A DNA stretch of 47,319 nucleotides, taken from contig NZ_BOOZ01000046.1 of the NCBI RefSeq assembly GCF_016863495.1, forward strand, positions 1 to 47,319, in the 5' to 3' direction. How positions within the stretch are numbered: the first letter of the stretch is position 1; each line of letters starts with the position of its first letter. Below the pieces are notes generated by a model, which did not search any database, was not told where the DNA came from, and saw only the letters and a list, made by a program, of their open reading frames with translations. The DNA comes from Micromonospora andamanensis (GTDB taxonomy: Bacteria; Actinomycetota; Actinomycetes; Mycobacteriales; Micromonosporaceae). Shown piece by piece: positions 33,620 to 41,728 of this stretch. A program made the position numbers and the translations under genes.

Positions 33620-34584
33620 AGATCCCCGGCGTCCCACCGGCGGAACTGGCCGACCTCAACCGCGCGCAGGACCGGCTCAGCTTCATCTACCTCGAACGCT
33701 GCGTCATCCACCGCGACAGCAACGCGATCACCACAACCGACGACAAAGGCGTCACCCACATCCCGGCCGCCACCCTCGGCGTGCTGATGCTCGGACCGGG
33801 CACCAGCATCACCCAGCAAGCGATGATGCTGCTCGCCGACAACGGCGCCACCGCGGTCTGGGTCGGCGAACACGGCGTGCGCTACTACGCCCACGGACGC
33901 CCCCTGGCCCGATCCAGCCGACTCCTCGTCGCCCAGGCCGCCGCGGTCACGCACCGCGACCGGCGGCTCCAGGTCGCGCGGGAGATGTATCGGATGCGCT
34001 TCCCCGGCGAAGACACCACCGCCCTCACCATGCAGCAACTCCGCGGCAAAGAGGGAGCCCGAGTACGCCGCAGCTACCGCGAGCACGCCAAGCGGACCGG
34101 TGTGAACTGGAACAACCGCGAGTACAACCCGGACGACTTCACCGACAGCGATCCGGTCAACCAGGCATTGTCCGCCGCCCACGCCTGCCTGTACGGCGTC
34201 GTGCACGCCGTCATCGTCGCTGTCGGCGCCTCACCGGGCCTCGGCTTCGTCCACACCGGGCACGACCGATCCTTCGTCTACGACATCGCCGACCTCTACA
34301 AGGCCGACATCACCATCCCGGTCGCCTTCGATATCGCCGCCAGCGGGTCGACCGACATCGGCGCGGACACCCGCCGTGCCGTCCGCGACCGCATCCACGA
34401 CGGCGCCTTCCTCTCCCGCTGCGTACGCGACATCCGCACTCTGCTGCTCAATCCGGGCCCGACCGGGCCGATCGATGAGGAGTGGCTCGATGAGGAGGCA
34501 GAGAGCGACACCGTACGCCTGTGGGACGACAGCGGCTACGAACTCACGAGTGGCCGCAACTACGGCGGAGAAGCCGACTTCTGA
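33616..34584 (+). CDS. cas1: CRISPR integrase subunit Cas1 (type I-E)
   Basis: 322 aa from GTG 33616, overlapping the cas6e stop. Begins KIPGVPPAELADLNRAQDRL, then GVLMLGPGTSITQQAMMLLA, VWVGEHGVRYYAHGRPLARS (catalytic Glu region), and SPGLGFVHTGHDRSFVYDIADLYK split over two motifs (His and Asp of the metal site). Role: integrase of the Cas1-Cas2 adaptation complex. The stop overlaps the cas2 start (TGATG at 34582-34586). Confidence 0.97.
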   Translation: MKIPGVPPAELADLNRAQDRLSFIYLERCVIHRDSNAITTTDDKGVTHIPAATLGVLMLGPGTSITQQAMMLLADNGATAVWVGEHGVRYYAHGRPLARSSRLLVAQAAAVTHRDRRLQVAREMYRMRFPGEDTTALTMQQLRGKEGARVRRSYREHAKRTGVNWNNREYNPDDFTDSDPVNQALSAAHACLYGVVHAVIVAVGASPGLGFVHTGHDRSFVYDIADLYKADITIPVAFDIAASGSTDIGADTRRAVRDRIHDGAFLSRCVRDIRTLLLNPGPTGPIDEEWLDEEAESDTVRLWDDSGYELTSGRNYGGEADF

Positions 34585-34991
34585 TGACCGTCATCATCCT
34601 TACCGCCTGCCCCGAAGGGCTGCGCGGCCATCTGACTCAGTGGCTGCTGGAGATATCCGCCGGCGTGTACGTGGGCCACGTGAACAGCCGAATCCGGCAA
34701 CGCCTCTGGGCCAAAGTTGTCGAGATGGCCGGGCCTGGCCGAGCCCTGCTCGTCCATCAACAGCCAGGTGAACAACGGCTGCGCTTCCAGGTTCACGACC
34801 ACCACTGGCAGCCTGTCGACCTCGACGGCATCACGCTGATCCGTCGACCCACCGACCGACGGACCTACAACCCCGCCCTGTCCCGCGGCTGGAGCAAAGC
34901 ATCAAAACGCCGGCGCTTCGGACATCGTTCTCCAGAAACTCGGCCACACCTCGGTGGCGCTCCCAAACAAGGTGAGGAAGACACCGGTTAG
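34584..34991 (+). CDS. cas2: CRISPR adaptation protein Cas2 (type I-E) with C-terminal extension
   Basis: 135 aa from ATG 34584. MTVIILTACPEGLRGHLTQW, then ISAGVYVGHVNSRIRQRLW and FQVHDHHWQPVDLDGITLIR give a complete Cas2e core of about 95 residues. The remaining ~40 residues (KASKRRRFGHRSPETRP...) are a basic tail beyond the usual Cas2e length. The tail may be real or read-through into sequence before array 3, whose first decayed repeat lies 85 bp downstream. Role: structural core of the Cas1-Cas2 integrase, setting spacer length. Confidence 0.94.
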   Translation: MTVIILTACPEGLRGHLTQWLLEISAGVYVGHVNSRIRQRLWAKVVEMAGPGRALLVHQQPGEQRLRFQVHDHHWQPVDLDGITLIRRPTDRRTYNPALSRGWSKASKRRRFGHRSPETRPHLGGAPKQGEEDTG

Positions 34992-35076
34992 CCGAACCTA
35001 CAAGGTCCAGATTGAAAGTTCGGCTTCCATGTGGGCGGGAGCAGTTGAGACTGCTCCGGAGGTTGGACATCTACCC

Positions 35077-36570
35077 GCATCACCCCCCGCGTGCGCGGGG
35101 AGCCGGGCACGAACAGGGCGAGCATTGTCCCGTAGGTGGGGTCCCCCGGCGTGCGCGGGGAGCACGTTCGTTGCGGTGACGCCTCGTGCCTCCACAAGGG
35201 ATCACCCCCGCGTGCGCGGGGAGCAGGGAATCCAGATCGTGGAATTCGACCGCGCGGAAGGATCACCCCCGCGTGCGCGTGGAGCAGGGCCACGATCCGG
35301 TTCCGCAACGACGACCGCCGGGATCACCCCCACCTGCGCGGGGAGCAGGTCGGACGGGTTCGGCCGTACCGTGTCCCCGGGGGATCACCCCCGCGTGCGC
35401 GGGGAGCAGGGCGAACATCTGCCACTCACTGACGCCGACACGGGATCACCCCCGCGTGCGCGGGGAGCAGTCCTTCCCTCTCACATGACCGCCGAGTCGT
35501 TCGGGATCACCCCCGCGTGCGCGGGGAGCAGGACTACAGCGAGGTCTTCGCCCAGAGGGTCCGGGGATCACCCCCGCGTGCGCGGGGAGCAGGACCAGTA
35601 CGCGGACAGAAGGTCCGCCGTCACGGGATCACCCCCGCGTGCGCGGGGAGCAGGCGCCCTCCCGGCCCAGCGGGTCATTCAGATAGGGATCACCCCCGCG
35701 TGCGCGGGGAGCAGGCGTTGACAGGCCTGGCTGGCGGCGTGTTGTTGGGATCACCCCCGCGTGCGCGGGGAGCAGGGTGAACAGATCCTTCAGTCGCAGC
35801 TCTCCTGGGGATCACCCCCGCGTGCGCGGGGAGCAGGACATTGAGCCTCGGCCAGGCATCCCAGCGGGCGGGATTACCCCCGCGTGCGCGGGGAGCAGAC
35901 GAGGGGAGGCCGCACCATGGCCCGCAAGCCGGGATCGCCCCGCGTGCGCGGGGAGCAGGGGCCTAGGGTCTTGATCAAGACGTGACTTCCGGGATCACCC
36001 CCGCGTGCGCGGGGAGCAGCGACGTCGGCGCGTACGTTTGCCGCGTCCACGTGGGATCACCCCCGCGTGCGCGGGGAGCAGTTCGCCCGTCCACACACGC
36101 ACGGCACGAGTCCGGGATCACCCCCGCGTGCGCGGGGAGCAGCGGGTGGTGCTGTCAACTGCGTGACCAGGGGTGGGATCACCCCCGCGTGCGCGGGGAG
36201 CAGGCAACCTGTCGTTGTTCCATACCCAACAACGGGGGATCACCCCCGCGTGCGCGGGGAGCAGCGGCACATCAAGGGCCCCTACCGCCGCCGGGCGGGA
36301 TCACCCCCGCGTGCGCGGGGAGCAGCGCGCGCGAGCGTCGGCGTCGTATGGCTGGAGGGGATCACCCCCGCGTGCGCGGGGAGCAGCGCGTACGCCCGGG
36401 TGGCTGAGGCTGGCGGTCGCGGATCACCCCCGCGTGCGCGGGGAGCAGACCAGCAACAGCAACGGCACGTTCACGCTGTCGGGATCACCCCCGCGTGCGC
36501 GGGGAGCAGTCGACCCGCTCTACTTCCAGCTCGCCGTCAGCGGGATCACCCCCGCGTGCGCGGGGAGCAG
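35077..36570 (-). CRISPR. CRISPR array 3, type I-E, 25 repeats / 24 spacers
   Basis: Repeat as in array 2 (loop GTGC), about 61-bp period. Starts: 35077 and 35138 (decayed), 35199, 35260, 35321 (CACCTGCG variant), 35382, 35443, 35504, 35565, 35626, 35687, 35748, 35809, 35871 (GGATTAC), 35932 (GGATCGC, one C short), 35992, 36054, 36115, 36176, 36237, 36298, 36359, 36421, 36482 and 36543. The array begins 85 bp after cas2, but its leader is at the far end, so it is transcribed back toward the cas genes. Decay again concentrates at the low-coordinate, leader-distal end. Confidence 0.98.
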
Positions 36571-36775
36571 GCTTCTTGACCTGCAGCGCTATAGATCAAC
36601 TGCTCTGATTTCCTTCACTTCGCAAGACCAACTCCTTCGGGCTGGCGCTGTCAGGGCGGCGGGTGACCGTTGGCGTGCGGCAGGAAGCAGCGTACCGGGC
36701 GATTCGCGGGCGAAGGGGTCGTCGACTCGTACCTGCTTTGAGAGCACCACGTGTTGGTCGCCGCTCGTGGTTGCT
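36571..36775 (-). promoter_or_regulatory. CRISPR array 3 leader
   Basis: GCTTCTTGACCTGCAGCGC, TATAGATCAACTGCTC and TTTCCTTCACTTCGCAAGA follow the last repeat and align with the leaders of arrays 1 and 2. GCAGCGTACCGGGCG is at 36687-36701, 117 bp from the repeat, and a further stretch (GTTGGTCGCCGCTCGTGG) resembles CTTGGTCGTTGCTCCTGG of leader 2. No gene is seen between here and the stop at 36837. Confidence 0.85.
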
Positions 36776-36836
36776 GCCGCCGGTCGCCCGCTCCGTCGGC
36801 GGCCGCTACGCCTCCTCCTTAAGCAGCGATCGGACC

Positions 36837-37925
36837 TTAGGCGAGTTGATCCGCACAGCCTGCCAGGAAGCGGTTGACAGCAGCACGGGCCGGCATGTCG
36901 TCCATAGACAGCAGACAAGGGATTTTGGCGATCTGGCGATGCATCACGTCGTCGGCCTGGTCACGAAAGGCTACTAGCCGCTTGACGTACCTGCCGTCGG
37001 TCCGACCCCACGGATGGTTGTTAGCAACCTGCGCGAACGACGACTGACCAAACAGCGGCGGTACGTGATCCAGCAGGGCACGCAACAACGCGTGTGCCGC
37101 GTATGCGTTGCCGGCACGGCAGTTGTCATCGAGCTCACGCAGGAGAACGAGGAACTTCGTGCAATCCCATCGCCGTCCGTTTGCCTGCTTGATGAGGTCG
37201 AAGATGCGCTCGTCGATGTAGCTGCCCGCTTCCTCAGGAGAGTGGGGCGACGGCTCAGCACGTGGTTCAACGTTGGGCGCATGAGGCCCGAGCCAGCCCG
37301 CTGTCGCCTCGAGGAAGTCGTCGACGCTCCTCACACGCAAGAAATGCCTGACATCTCGACCAACCTTCACGTGCCAGTTGTCGCTATCGAGTGCACGCCA
37401 GCTGCCTTCTCCGCCCCACCGCTCCCAGTAGAGCACCTCGAAGAGCCTGCGAAGCTGGCGTGCCTCTCGTAAGGGCACACGGAGGCCTCTCGCAAGCATG
37501 GCTCGGGTTACCGTCAGTGTCGTCTCGCCTGGCTCGGGGTCATGCTGTTCCTCGTATCGCGCTAACCAGCGCAGGGCGCGGAGGAAGAGTTCAACATCGT
37601 CCTGGCCTCCATTGCAGCGCTCCATGCCGGCTAGCGTGAGCCGCATCAGGTCGTGGCCCCTGGGCGCGACGCCCCGCGGTGCATGAGTCACTAAAAGCAT
37701 TTCGGGAATCCCGACGGCCACCTGGGCGACGTCAATCTTCGCCGCTCGCCTGAGCTGGCGGTCTACGCGGTCGAACTCTGGCCATACCCCGTGGCTGCGG
37801 AAGTGGTCGTACAGGGCCTGGAGGACCGTCCCCTGCGGATCCTCGACCGACGAGTGCGCGGAAGCCACTCCTTGCTTCCTTCCCTTAATTGATTCGAACA
37901 CCTGCTGAAGCAGCGGGCGGGTCAT
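36837..37925 (-). CDS. Conserved hypothetical protein, possible defence-island member
   Basis: 362 aa from ATG 37925. The N-terminal third (LQALYDHFRSHGVWPEFDRV, then helical repeats) and the middle WYL-like or HTH-like helices (ALRWLARYEEQHDP, VTRAMLARGLRVPLREARQL) do not identify a family to me. The C-terminal ~110 residues carry a pattern I associate with a widespread domain of unknown function: FLVLLRELDDNCRAGNAYA, ALLRALLDHVPPLFG, FAQVANNHP and a final helical segment ending DDVMHRQI. No active-site motif is certain. It lies downstream of the SeqA/RAMA-like gene on the same strand, within a cluster of defence-type genes next to array 3. Confidence 0.75.
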   Translation of the reverse strand: MTRPLLQQVFESIKGRKQGVASAHSSVEDPQGTVLQALYDHFRSHGVWPEFDRVDRQLRRAAKIDVAQVAVGIPEMLLVTHAPRGVAPRGHDLMRLTLAGMERCNGGQDDVELFLRALRWLARYEEQHDPEPGETTLTVTRAMLARGLRVPLREARQLRRLFEVLYWERWGGEGSWRALDSDNWHVKVGRDVRHFLRVRSVDDFLEATAGWLGPHAPNVEPRAEPSPHSPEEAGSYIDERIFDLIKQANGRRWDCTKFLVLLRELDDNCRAGNAYAAHALLRALLDHVPPLFGQSSFAQVANNHPWGRTDGRYVKRLVAFRDQADDVMHRQIAKIPCLLSMDDMPARAAVNRFLAGCADQLA

Positions 37926-37956
37926 TGCCGGCTGGCGCCGCAGCGGTAACTGAAGC

Positions 37957-38033
37957 CCGGGGCATGTCGACAGAAACCCAACGACGAGGTCCGCCTACGC
38001 AGAGGCTCTGACGACCAGAAGTCGATGCCCCGG
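37957..38033. repeat. Inverted repeat between two minus-strand genes
   Basis: CCGGGGCAT at 37957-37965 and ATGCCCCGG at 38025-38033 are perfect 9-bp arms, extended by CGAC/GTCG with a two-base bulge, 59 bp apart. The position after the RAMA-like gene stop (38049) suits a terminator or an attenuator before the next gene, but no T tract is present. Confidence 0.5.
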
Positions 38034-38048
38034 TGGACTGGTGCTTGT

Positions 38049-38516
38049 TCAGCGGCCTCCCCGGCCGGCAGCGCCGCTCTCCGCGCGCAGTCGTCGAAGG
38101 GACTTCCCCGTCGGGTCATGAATCCAGTACGCCCACCCGTCGATCGACGTACCCACCAGCTTGCCCAGCGCCGGCGAGGGCTCCTTGTATCGGCCGAGTT
38201 CGGTCCTTATCCAGCCATCGGTCTCGACGGTCGCGGCGAAGCGCCGCCCTTTTCGCACCTGGACGTGGCTCAGAGTGTCGCCCGCCTTCACAAACCCTTT
38301 CTCGATGAGGGCCGTGAGAGCTCCTGGGATGGACGGCGCGGCCGGGCTGGGACCTCCCGAGCTTCCCGGGGTGGAGTGGCTCTTTTCTAGGAGCATCCGC
38401 CTGAGGACGTCGTTCGGCTGCTCGAAGCCCTTGACGTTCCGCTCCAGTTCGGCGTACACGTCGTCATCGATCTCGATCCGCCGCACGCTGTCCCCAATCT
38501 GCCAGTCTGTAGACAC
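38049..38516 (-). CDS. SeqA/RHH-like N-terminus with RAMA-type C-terminal domain
   Basis: 155 aa from GTG 38516-38514. Residues 11-42 (RRIEIDDDVYAELERNVKGF, EQPNDVLRRMLL) resemble the SeqA N-terminal/ribbon-helix-helix pattern for dimerisation and DNA contact. After a Pro/Ser-rich linker, the C-terminus (ALIEKGFVKAGDTLSHVQVR, FAATVETDGWIRTELGRY, SPALGKLVGTSIDGWAYW) matches RAMA domains, which are associated with restriction enzymes and adenine methylases and are thought to bind modified DNA. Likely a DNA-binding sensor or regulator. An inverted repeat overlapping its start (38503-38534) could be its own operator. Confidence 0.75.
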   Translation of the reverse strand: MSTDWQIGDSVRRIEIDDDVYAELERNVKGFEQPNDVLRRMLLEKSHSTPGSSGGPSPAAPSIPGALTALIEKGFVKAGDTLSHVQVRKGRRFAATVETDGWIRTELGRYKEPSPALGKLVGTSIDGWAYWIHDPTGKSLRRLRAESGAAGRGGR

Positions 38517-38534
38517 AAGGATTCTGCCAGACTG
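38503..38534. promoter_or_regulatory. Candidate operator over the SeqA/RAMA-like gene start
   Basis: CAGTCTG (38503-38509) and CAGACTG (38528-38534) are inverted 7-bp arms with 18 bp between them, enclosing the GTG start codon; a smaller TGTAGACA palindrome sits inside. The gene encodes a ribbon-helix-helix/SeqA-like protein, so autorepression is plausible. No good ribosome site is visible, so the mRNA may be nearly leaderless. Confidence 0.4.
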
Positions 38535-38594
38535 ACAGAGGGAAGAGCAAGTGGATCCATCTAGTCCTGCCTCAACACCCACCCCGTAACGTCC

Positions 38595-38615
38595 CGCCGA
38601 TCTACCTGATCGGCG
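38595..38615. repeat. Perfect 8-bp inverted repeat in divergent region
   Basis: CGCCGATC (38595-38602), spacer TACCT, GATCGGCG (38608-38615), lying in the 310-bp gap between the minus-strand SeqA/RAMA-like gene and the plus-strand zinc-ribbon gene. Could be an operator for a dimeric regulator or a hairpin. The rest of the gap shows nothing clear. Confidence 0.4.
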
Positions 38616-38826
38616 CTGACCCGGCAAGACCCACCCAGGGCAAGCTCGCGCCCGGTTGTGGGAGTTTGGGGGGTCTCGCGGGGAGGGGGGCCGCGGTCGG
38701 CCAGGATCCGGCACCAGCGCTCCGATGCTCCGGCGTGGGCTCGAGCGGGTCGGCGCCGACTCGGGCATGACCGCTGCCGAAAATGAATGGCGGAAGTGTC
38801 GTACCCAAGGTGCACACTTGGCAGCT

Positions 38827-39894
38827 ATGTGGGACGTGACCGGCGGCTCGTGGGACGGCTTCGCCAAGTTCCGGATGGCGCAGGGTGCAAGCATCGTTGG
38901 CCGTGACGGCGACTCGTTCGAGGTGCGGGTGAGCATCCCGAGCGACGAGCATGGCTTCTTCGGTCGGCAGTGTCCGAGCTGCCGGCAGATCTTCCGGGTC
39001 GATGGCGATGATTACGAGGCTCTGCCCGATGATCTTGAACTTTGGTGTGTGTACTGCGGCCACCACGAAGACCACAGCGAGTTCATGACCCAGCAGCAGC
39101 TCGACCGGGCAATGCGCGCGGCCGGGGACCTCGGGATGCAGATCGTCGGGCAGGCGCTCGATGACGCGTTCAGCCGCTTCCGGTCGCCGCGGCGGCGGTC
39201 GTCGCGGTCGAGATCCGGGTTCAGCATCCGCATCCAGTACAGGTCGAAGCCGTTCTACCCGGAGCCGTTGCCGGCCATCGACGAGGAGAAGCTGATCCGG
39301 GTCCGGAACTGCGCGGGCTGTTCGCTGCGGTACGCGGTGTTCGGCGAGCATCGCTTCTGCCCGGTGTGCGGGACGCTGCCGGCCATGGTGGTGGCGCTGG
39401 ATGCGCTGAGCGCCGAGACGGCACGGCTGGACGGCCTGGAAGAGTTGCCCGCGGAGACGGCTGCCAGCTTGCGCGAGCAGGGCGTGTTCACCCGGTTGTG
39501 GGTTGACACCCTGAAAAACTTGGTCGGGATCGTAGAGGCTCTTGGCTCGGCGGTGTTCCGCGATGCCGTCGTCGACGCACAGCAGCGGCTCAACGGCAAG
39601 GGCAACGTCTTCCAACGGCTGGCTGACACCGCGGACCTGTTCGTCGCGGCCGGATACCCGGACCTGCGTACCGTGCTCGAGCCCGACCGGTGGGAGCGGC
39701 TGATCGAATTCTGGGCGATGCGGCACGTGTTCACACACAACGACGGGCTCGTCGACGCGAAATTCCTGACGAAGGTCCCTGCCAGTACAGCCCGTTTCGG
39801 CCAGCGCCTCACCCTCACCGAGCGGCAGTGCCGGCAGGCCATCACCGACGCCGAGGCGCTCTGCCATGCCCTCACCGCGTTGACCATTCCCTGA
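38827..39894 (+). CDS. Zinc-ribbon protein with C-terminal HEPN-like motif
   Basis: 355 aa from ATG 38827; upstream starts at 38767, 38725 and 38656 are in frame, and no start has a strong ribosome site. First zinc ribbon: C49-P-S-C52 and C74-V-Y-C77; second, around 162-182: CAGC...CPVCG. Between them lies an Arg/Ser-rich linker (RSPRRRSSRSRSGF). The C-terminal third is helical and contains MRHVFTHNDG at about 298-307, in which R299-x4-H304 fits the HEPN RNase motif (R-x4-6-H), followed by DAEALCHALTAL. HEPN proteins are often toxins in phage defence. Whether the motif is catalytic is inference. Confidence 0.75.
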   Translation: MWDVTGGSWDGFAKFRMAQGASIVGRDGDSFEVRVSIPSDEHGFFGRQCPSCRQIFRVDGDDYEALPDDLELWCVYCGHHEDHSEFMTQQQLDRAMRAAGDLGMQIVGQALDDAFSRFRSPRRRSSRSRSGFSIRIQYRSKPFYPEPLPAIDEEKLIRVRNCAGCSLRYAVFGEHRFCPVCGTLPAMVVALDALSAETARLDGLEELPAETAASLREQGVFTRLWVDTLKNLVGIVEALGSAVFRDAVVDAQQRLNGKGNVFQRLADTADLFVAAGYPDLRTVLEPDRWERLIEFWAMRHVFTHNDGLVDAKFLTKVPASTARFGQRLTLTERQCRQAITDAEALCHALTALTIP

Positions 39895-40450
39895 TCGGGG
39901 CGGGCGGCGATCCCACGCGCGGCCTGCTGTGGCTTTACGGCGGTGGCCGGGCACATTGGCGAGCACGACAGCTGCGGTGACGCACGTCATGGCGCCGTGA
40001 GGAAGACGCCGCGGTAGCCGCCAGTGGCGGTGGGCAGCGCGGTGGCGGCCAGCGGGTGATGCCCTTGGCGATGGGGATCGGCACGACCGAGGCGCCAACG
40101 TCGGTGGCGTAGCGCCGGGAAGGGATCTGCGTGTGCAACCGGAAGCCCGCGAGGTGTCTGACGTGAGTCAGGTCCGAGCACGGCTGCAACTGCACGGATT
40201 CAGCAGGTCTGGGCCTGACCGCATGCGAGCCGGCGCGTTCACCGCGGGACGCGCACGGGCAGAGCTCGACGAGAAGGTGCAGGCGTGGAACACCAGGTAA
40301 TCCCGCCCCGGCTACTGATGGCGCTCGTGCCAGTGCCGGACTCCGCCGCGAGCCTATCGGAGCTGGGTAGCTACCTGAACAGTGCCAAGGCGCGGATCAT
40401 GTGCCGTGATAGCATCCCCGGCCTGCTTGAGTTGGGAGGAGGGGAATCAG
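39895..40450. other. 556-bp intergenic stretch without a clear gene
   Basis: No frame here has a convincing ribosome site, family motif or length. Short open frames on both strands are Arg/Pro-rich. One minus-strand frame (40195-39935) includes HVRHLAGFRLHTQIPSRRYA, and a plus-strand stretch to about 40299 reads AGRARAELDEKVQAWNTR then stop. These may be decayed gene fragments. The last ~15 bases before 40451 hold the ribosome site GGGAGGAGGGG of the next gene. Confidence 0.5.
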
Positions 40451-41722
40451 ATGGTTGAGGAACGGGAAGGCCGCGCCGAAATCCGCGCCAAGCTGCAGGC
40501 TGCCGGCTATCGGCTGGTCCAGCTTGATCCTAAGATCGACAGCCACTCCAGCCGCCGAGTTGACGCGCTCGCCTACGCCGCGAACGCTGACGGCGACCTC
40601 GTCCCGTGGCTCGCTGTCGAGGTCAAGAGCGGCGCAAACGTCAAGCCCCAAGTAGCGCTCTCGCAGCTGCGCAAGTGGCGTGAGCTGCTCGGCACGGTGG
40701 AGCACTATGCAGTTATCAATAGCCAGTGGTTCCGTGCCGACCGGAGCATGCGCTCGATGGTGCCCGTCAATGGCCCGGTGGTTCCGGTCCACGGTGACTT
40801 TGGATCCCTGACGGATCCTGCACTGGCCACCGCACTCTTGATGGATCGCCTGTGGTTCGAGGCGGAAAAGGCCCGCAGCAAGGGTCATCGCGACATCTTC
40901 TTCCCGCCGGCAGAATTGCTGGCGGAGACGGCGACTCCCGGGATCGAAACCGCCAGCGGCGAGTTCGTTCCGGTGCGTCACGACGTGCTTTGGCAGGCCC
41001 GGCGTCGAGCGCTCGCGTCCTTCGCCCTCAAGGGACCACAAGCCGAGGAACACACAACCGCTCCGGTGATCGCCGACGCTGTCGGCCGCCTCATCGGCAA
41101 GAAGCTCGTCGGCACAGTTCTTGATCCCTTCTGCGGCACAGGCAACTTCCTTTGGGCCGCGATGGATCGCGCACGGGATCTGGACGGTCCGGTCGAGTTC
41201 GTCGGGCAGGAGATCAACACGCAGCTTGCCGAGCTTGCCGAGCAGATTGCTCGGACTGCGCCGGCGCCGGCCACGATCACCACTGGCGACGCCTTCACCA
41301 CGGAGCTCCCCGAGGCGGACGTCATCGTGACGGCCCCACCATTCGGACCTCCGATGCGGCGGCCGTGGACCCTGCCCACTGGGGTGCCTGCACGAGAGAT
41401 TGAGGTTGCTGCGATCGACCTATGCGTGCGCAAGCTGCGCCCCGGTGGCCGCGCGGTGTTCCTGCTGCCGAACAACATCACGTTCAAGCAGACGCTGGAG
41501 TCGTACCGCCGGTACCTCGCGAGTGAGTACCGGGTCGGTGCCCTGATCGGCCTCCCGGCGGGTGCGCTCGAGGGCACCACAATCCGCGCTGTGCTGCTGG
41601 TGATCGACCGCGCCGAGCCCGGGGAGACGTTTGTTGCCCAGCTTGGCGAGGACTGGGCGGCTCAGCTCTCAGAGACCGGCGCGGCCATGAACGCGGCGCT
41701 TGAGCACCTGGACGGCGAGTAG
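40451..41722 (+). CDS. PD-(D/E)XK nuclease-like / N6 DNA methyltransferase fusion
   Basis: 423 aa from ATG 40451, with a strong GGGAGGAGGGG ribosome site. The N-terminus matches the HsdR-N/PD-(D/E)XK pattern: RRVDALAYAANADGDLVPWL then AVEVKSG, with D38 and E57-x-K59 as the likely catalytic set. The methyltransferase half has VLDPFCGTGNFLWAA (motif I, about 222-236), DVIVTAPPFGPP (motif IV, NPPY variant with Ala in place of Asn, about 291), RPGGRAVFLLPNN, and a C-terminal LIGLPAGALEGTTIRAVLLV typical of type I HsdM. A specificity-like gene and a HEPN-like gene follow directly. It may cut and/or methylate, or use the fold only to sense modification. Confidence 0.8.
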   Translation: MVEEREGRAEIRAKLQAAGYRLVQLDPKIDSHSSRRVDALAYAANADGDLVPWLAVEVKSGANVKPQVALSQLRKWRELLGTVEHYAVINSQWFRADRSMRSMVPVNGPVVPVHGDFGSLTDPALATALLMDRLWFEAEKARSKGHRDIFFPPAELLAETATPGIETASGEFVPVRHDVLWQARRRALASFALKGPQAEEHTTAPVIADAVGRLIGKKLVGTVLDPFCGTGNFLWAAMDRARDLDGPVEFVGQEINTQLAELAEQIARTAPAPATITTGDAFTTELPEADVIVTAPPFGPPMRRPWTLPTGVPAREIEVAAIDLCVRKLRPGGRAVFLLPNNITFKQTLESYRRYLASEYRVGALIGLPAGALEGTTIRAVLLVIDRAEPGETFVAQLGEDWAAQLSETGAAMNAALEHLDGE

Positions 41723-41728
41723 ATCGCC

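Noticed and set aside
34954..36577. Long plus-strand ORFs across array 3 (up to 255 codons)
   Set aside because: Repeat translations; no start signals and no protein family.
38602..40098. 498-codon minus-strand ORF
   Set aside because: Antisense to the zinc-ribbon HEPN-like gene; no recognisable domain and high Arg/Pro/His content.
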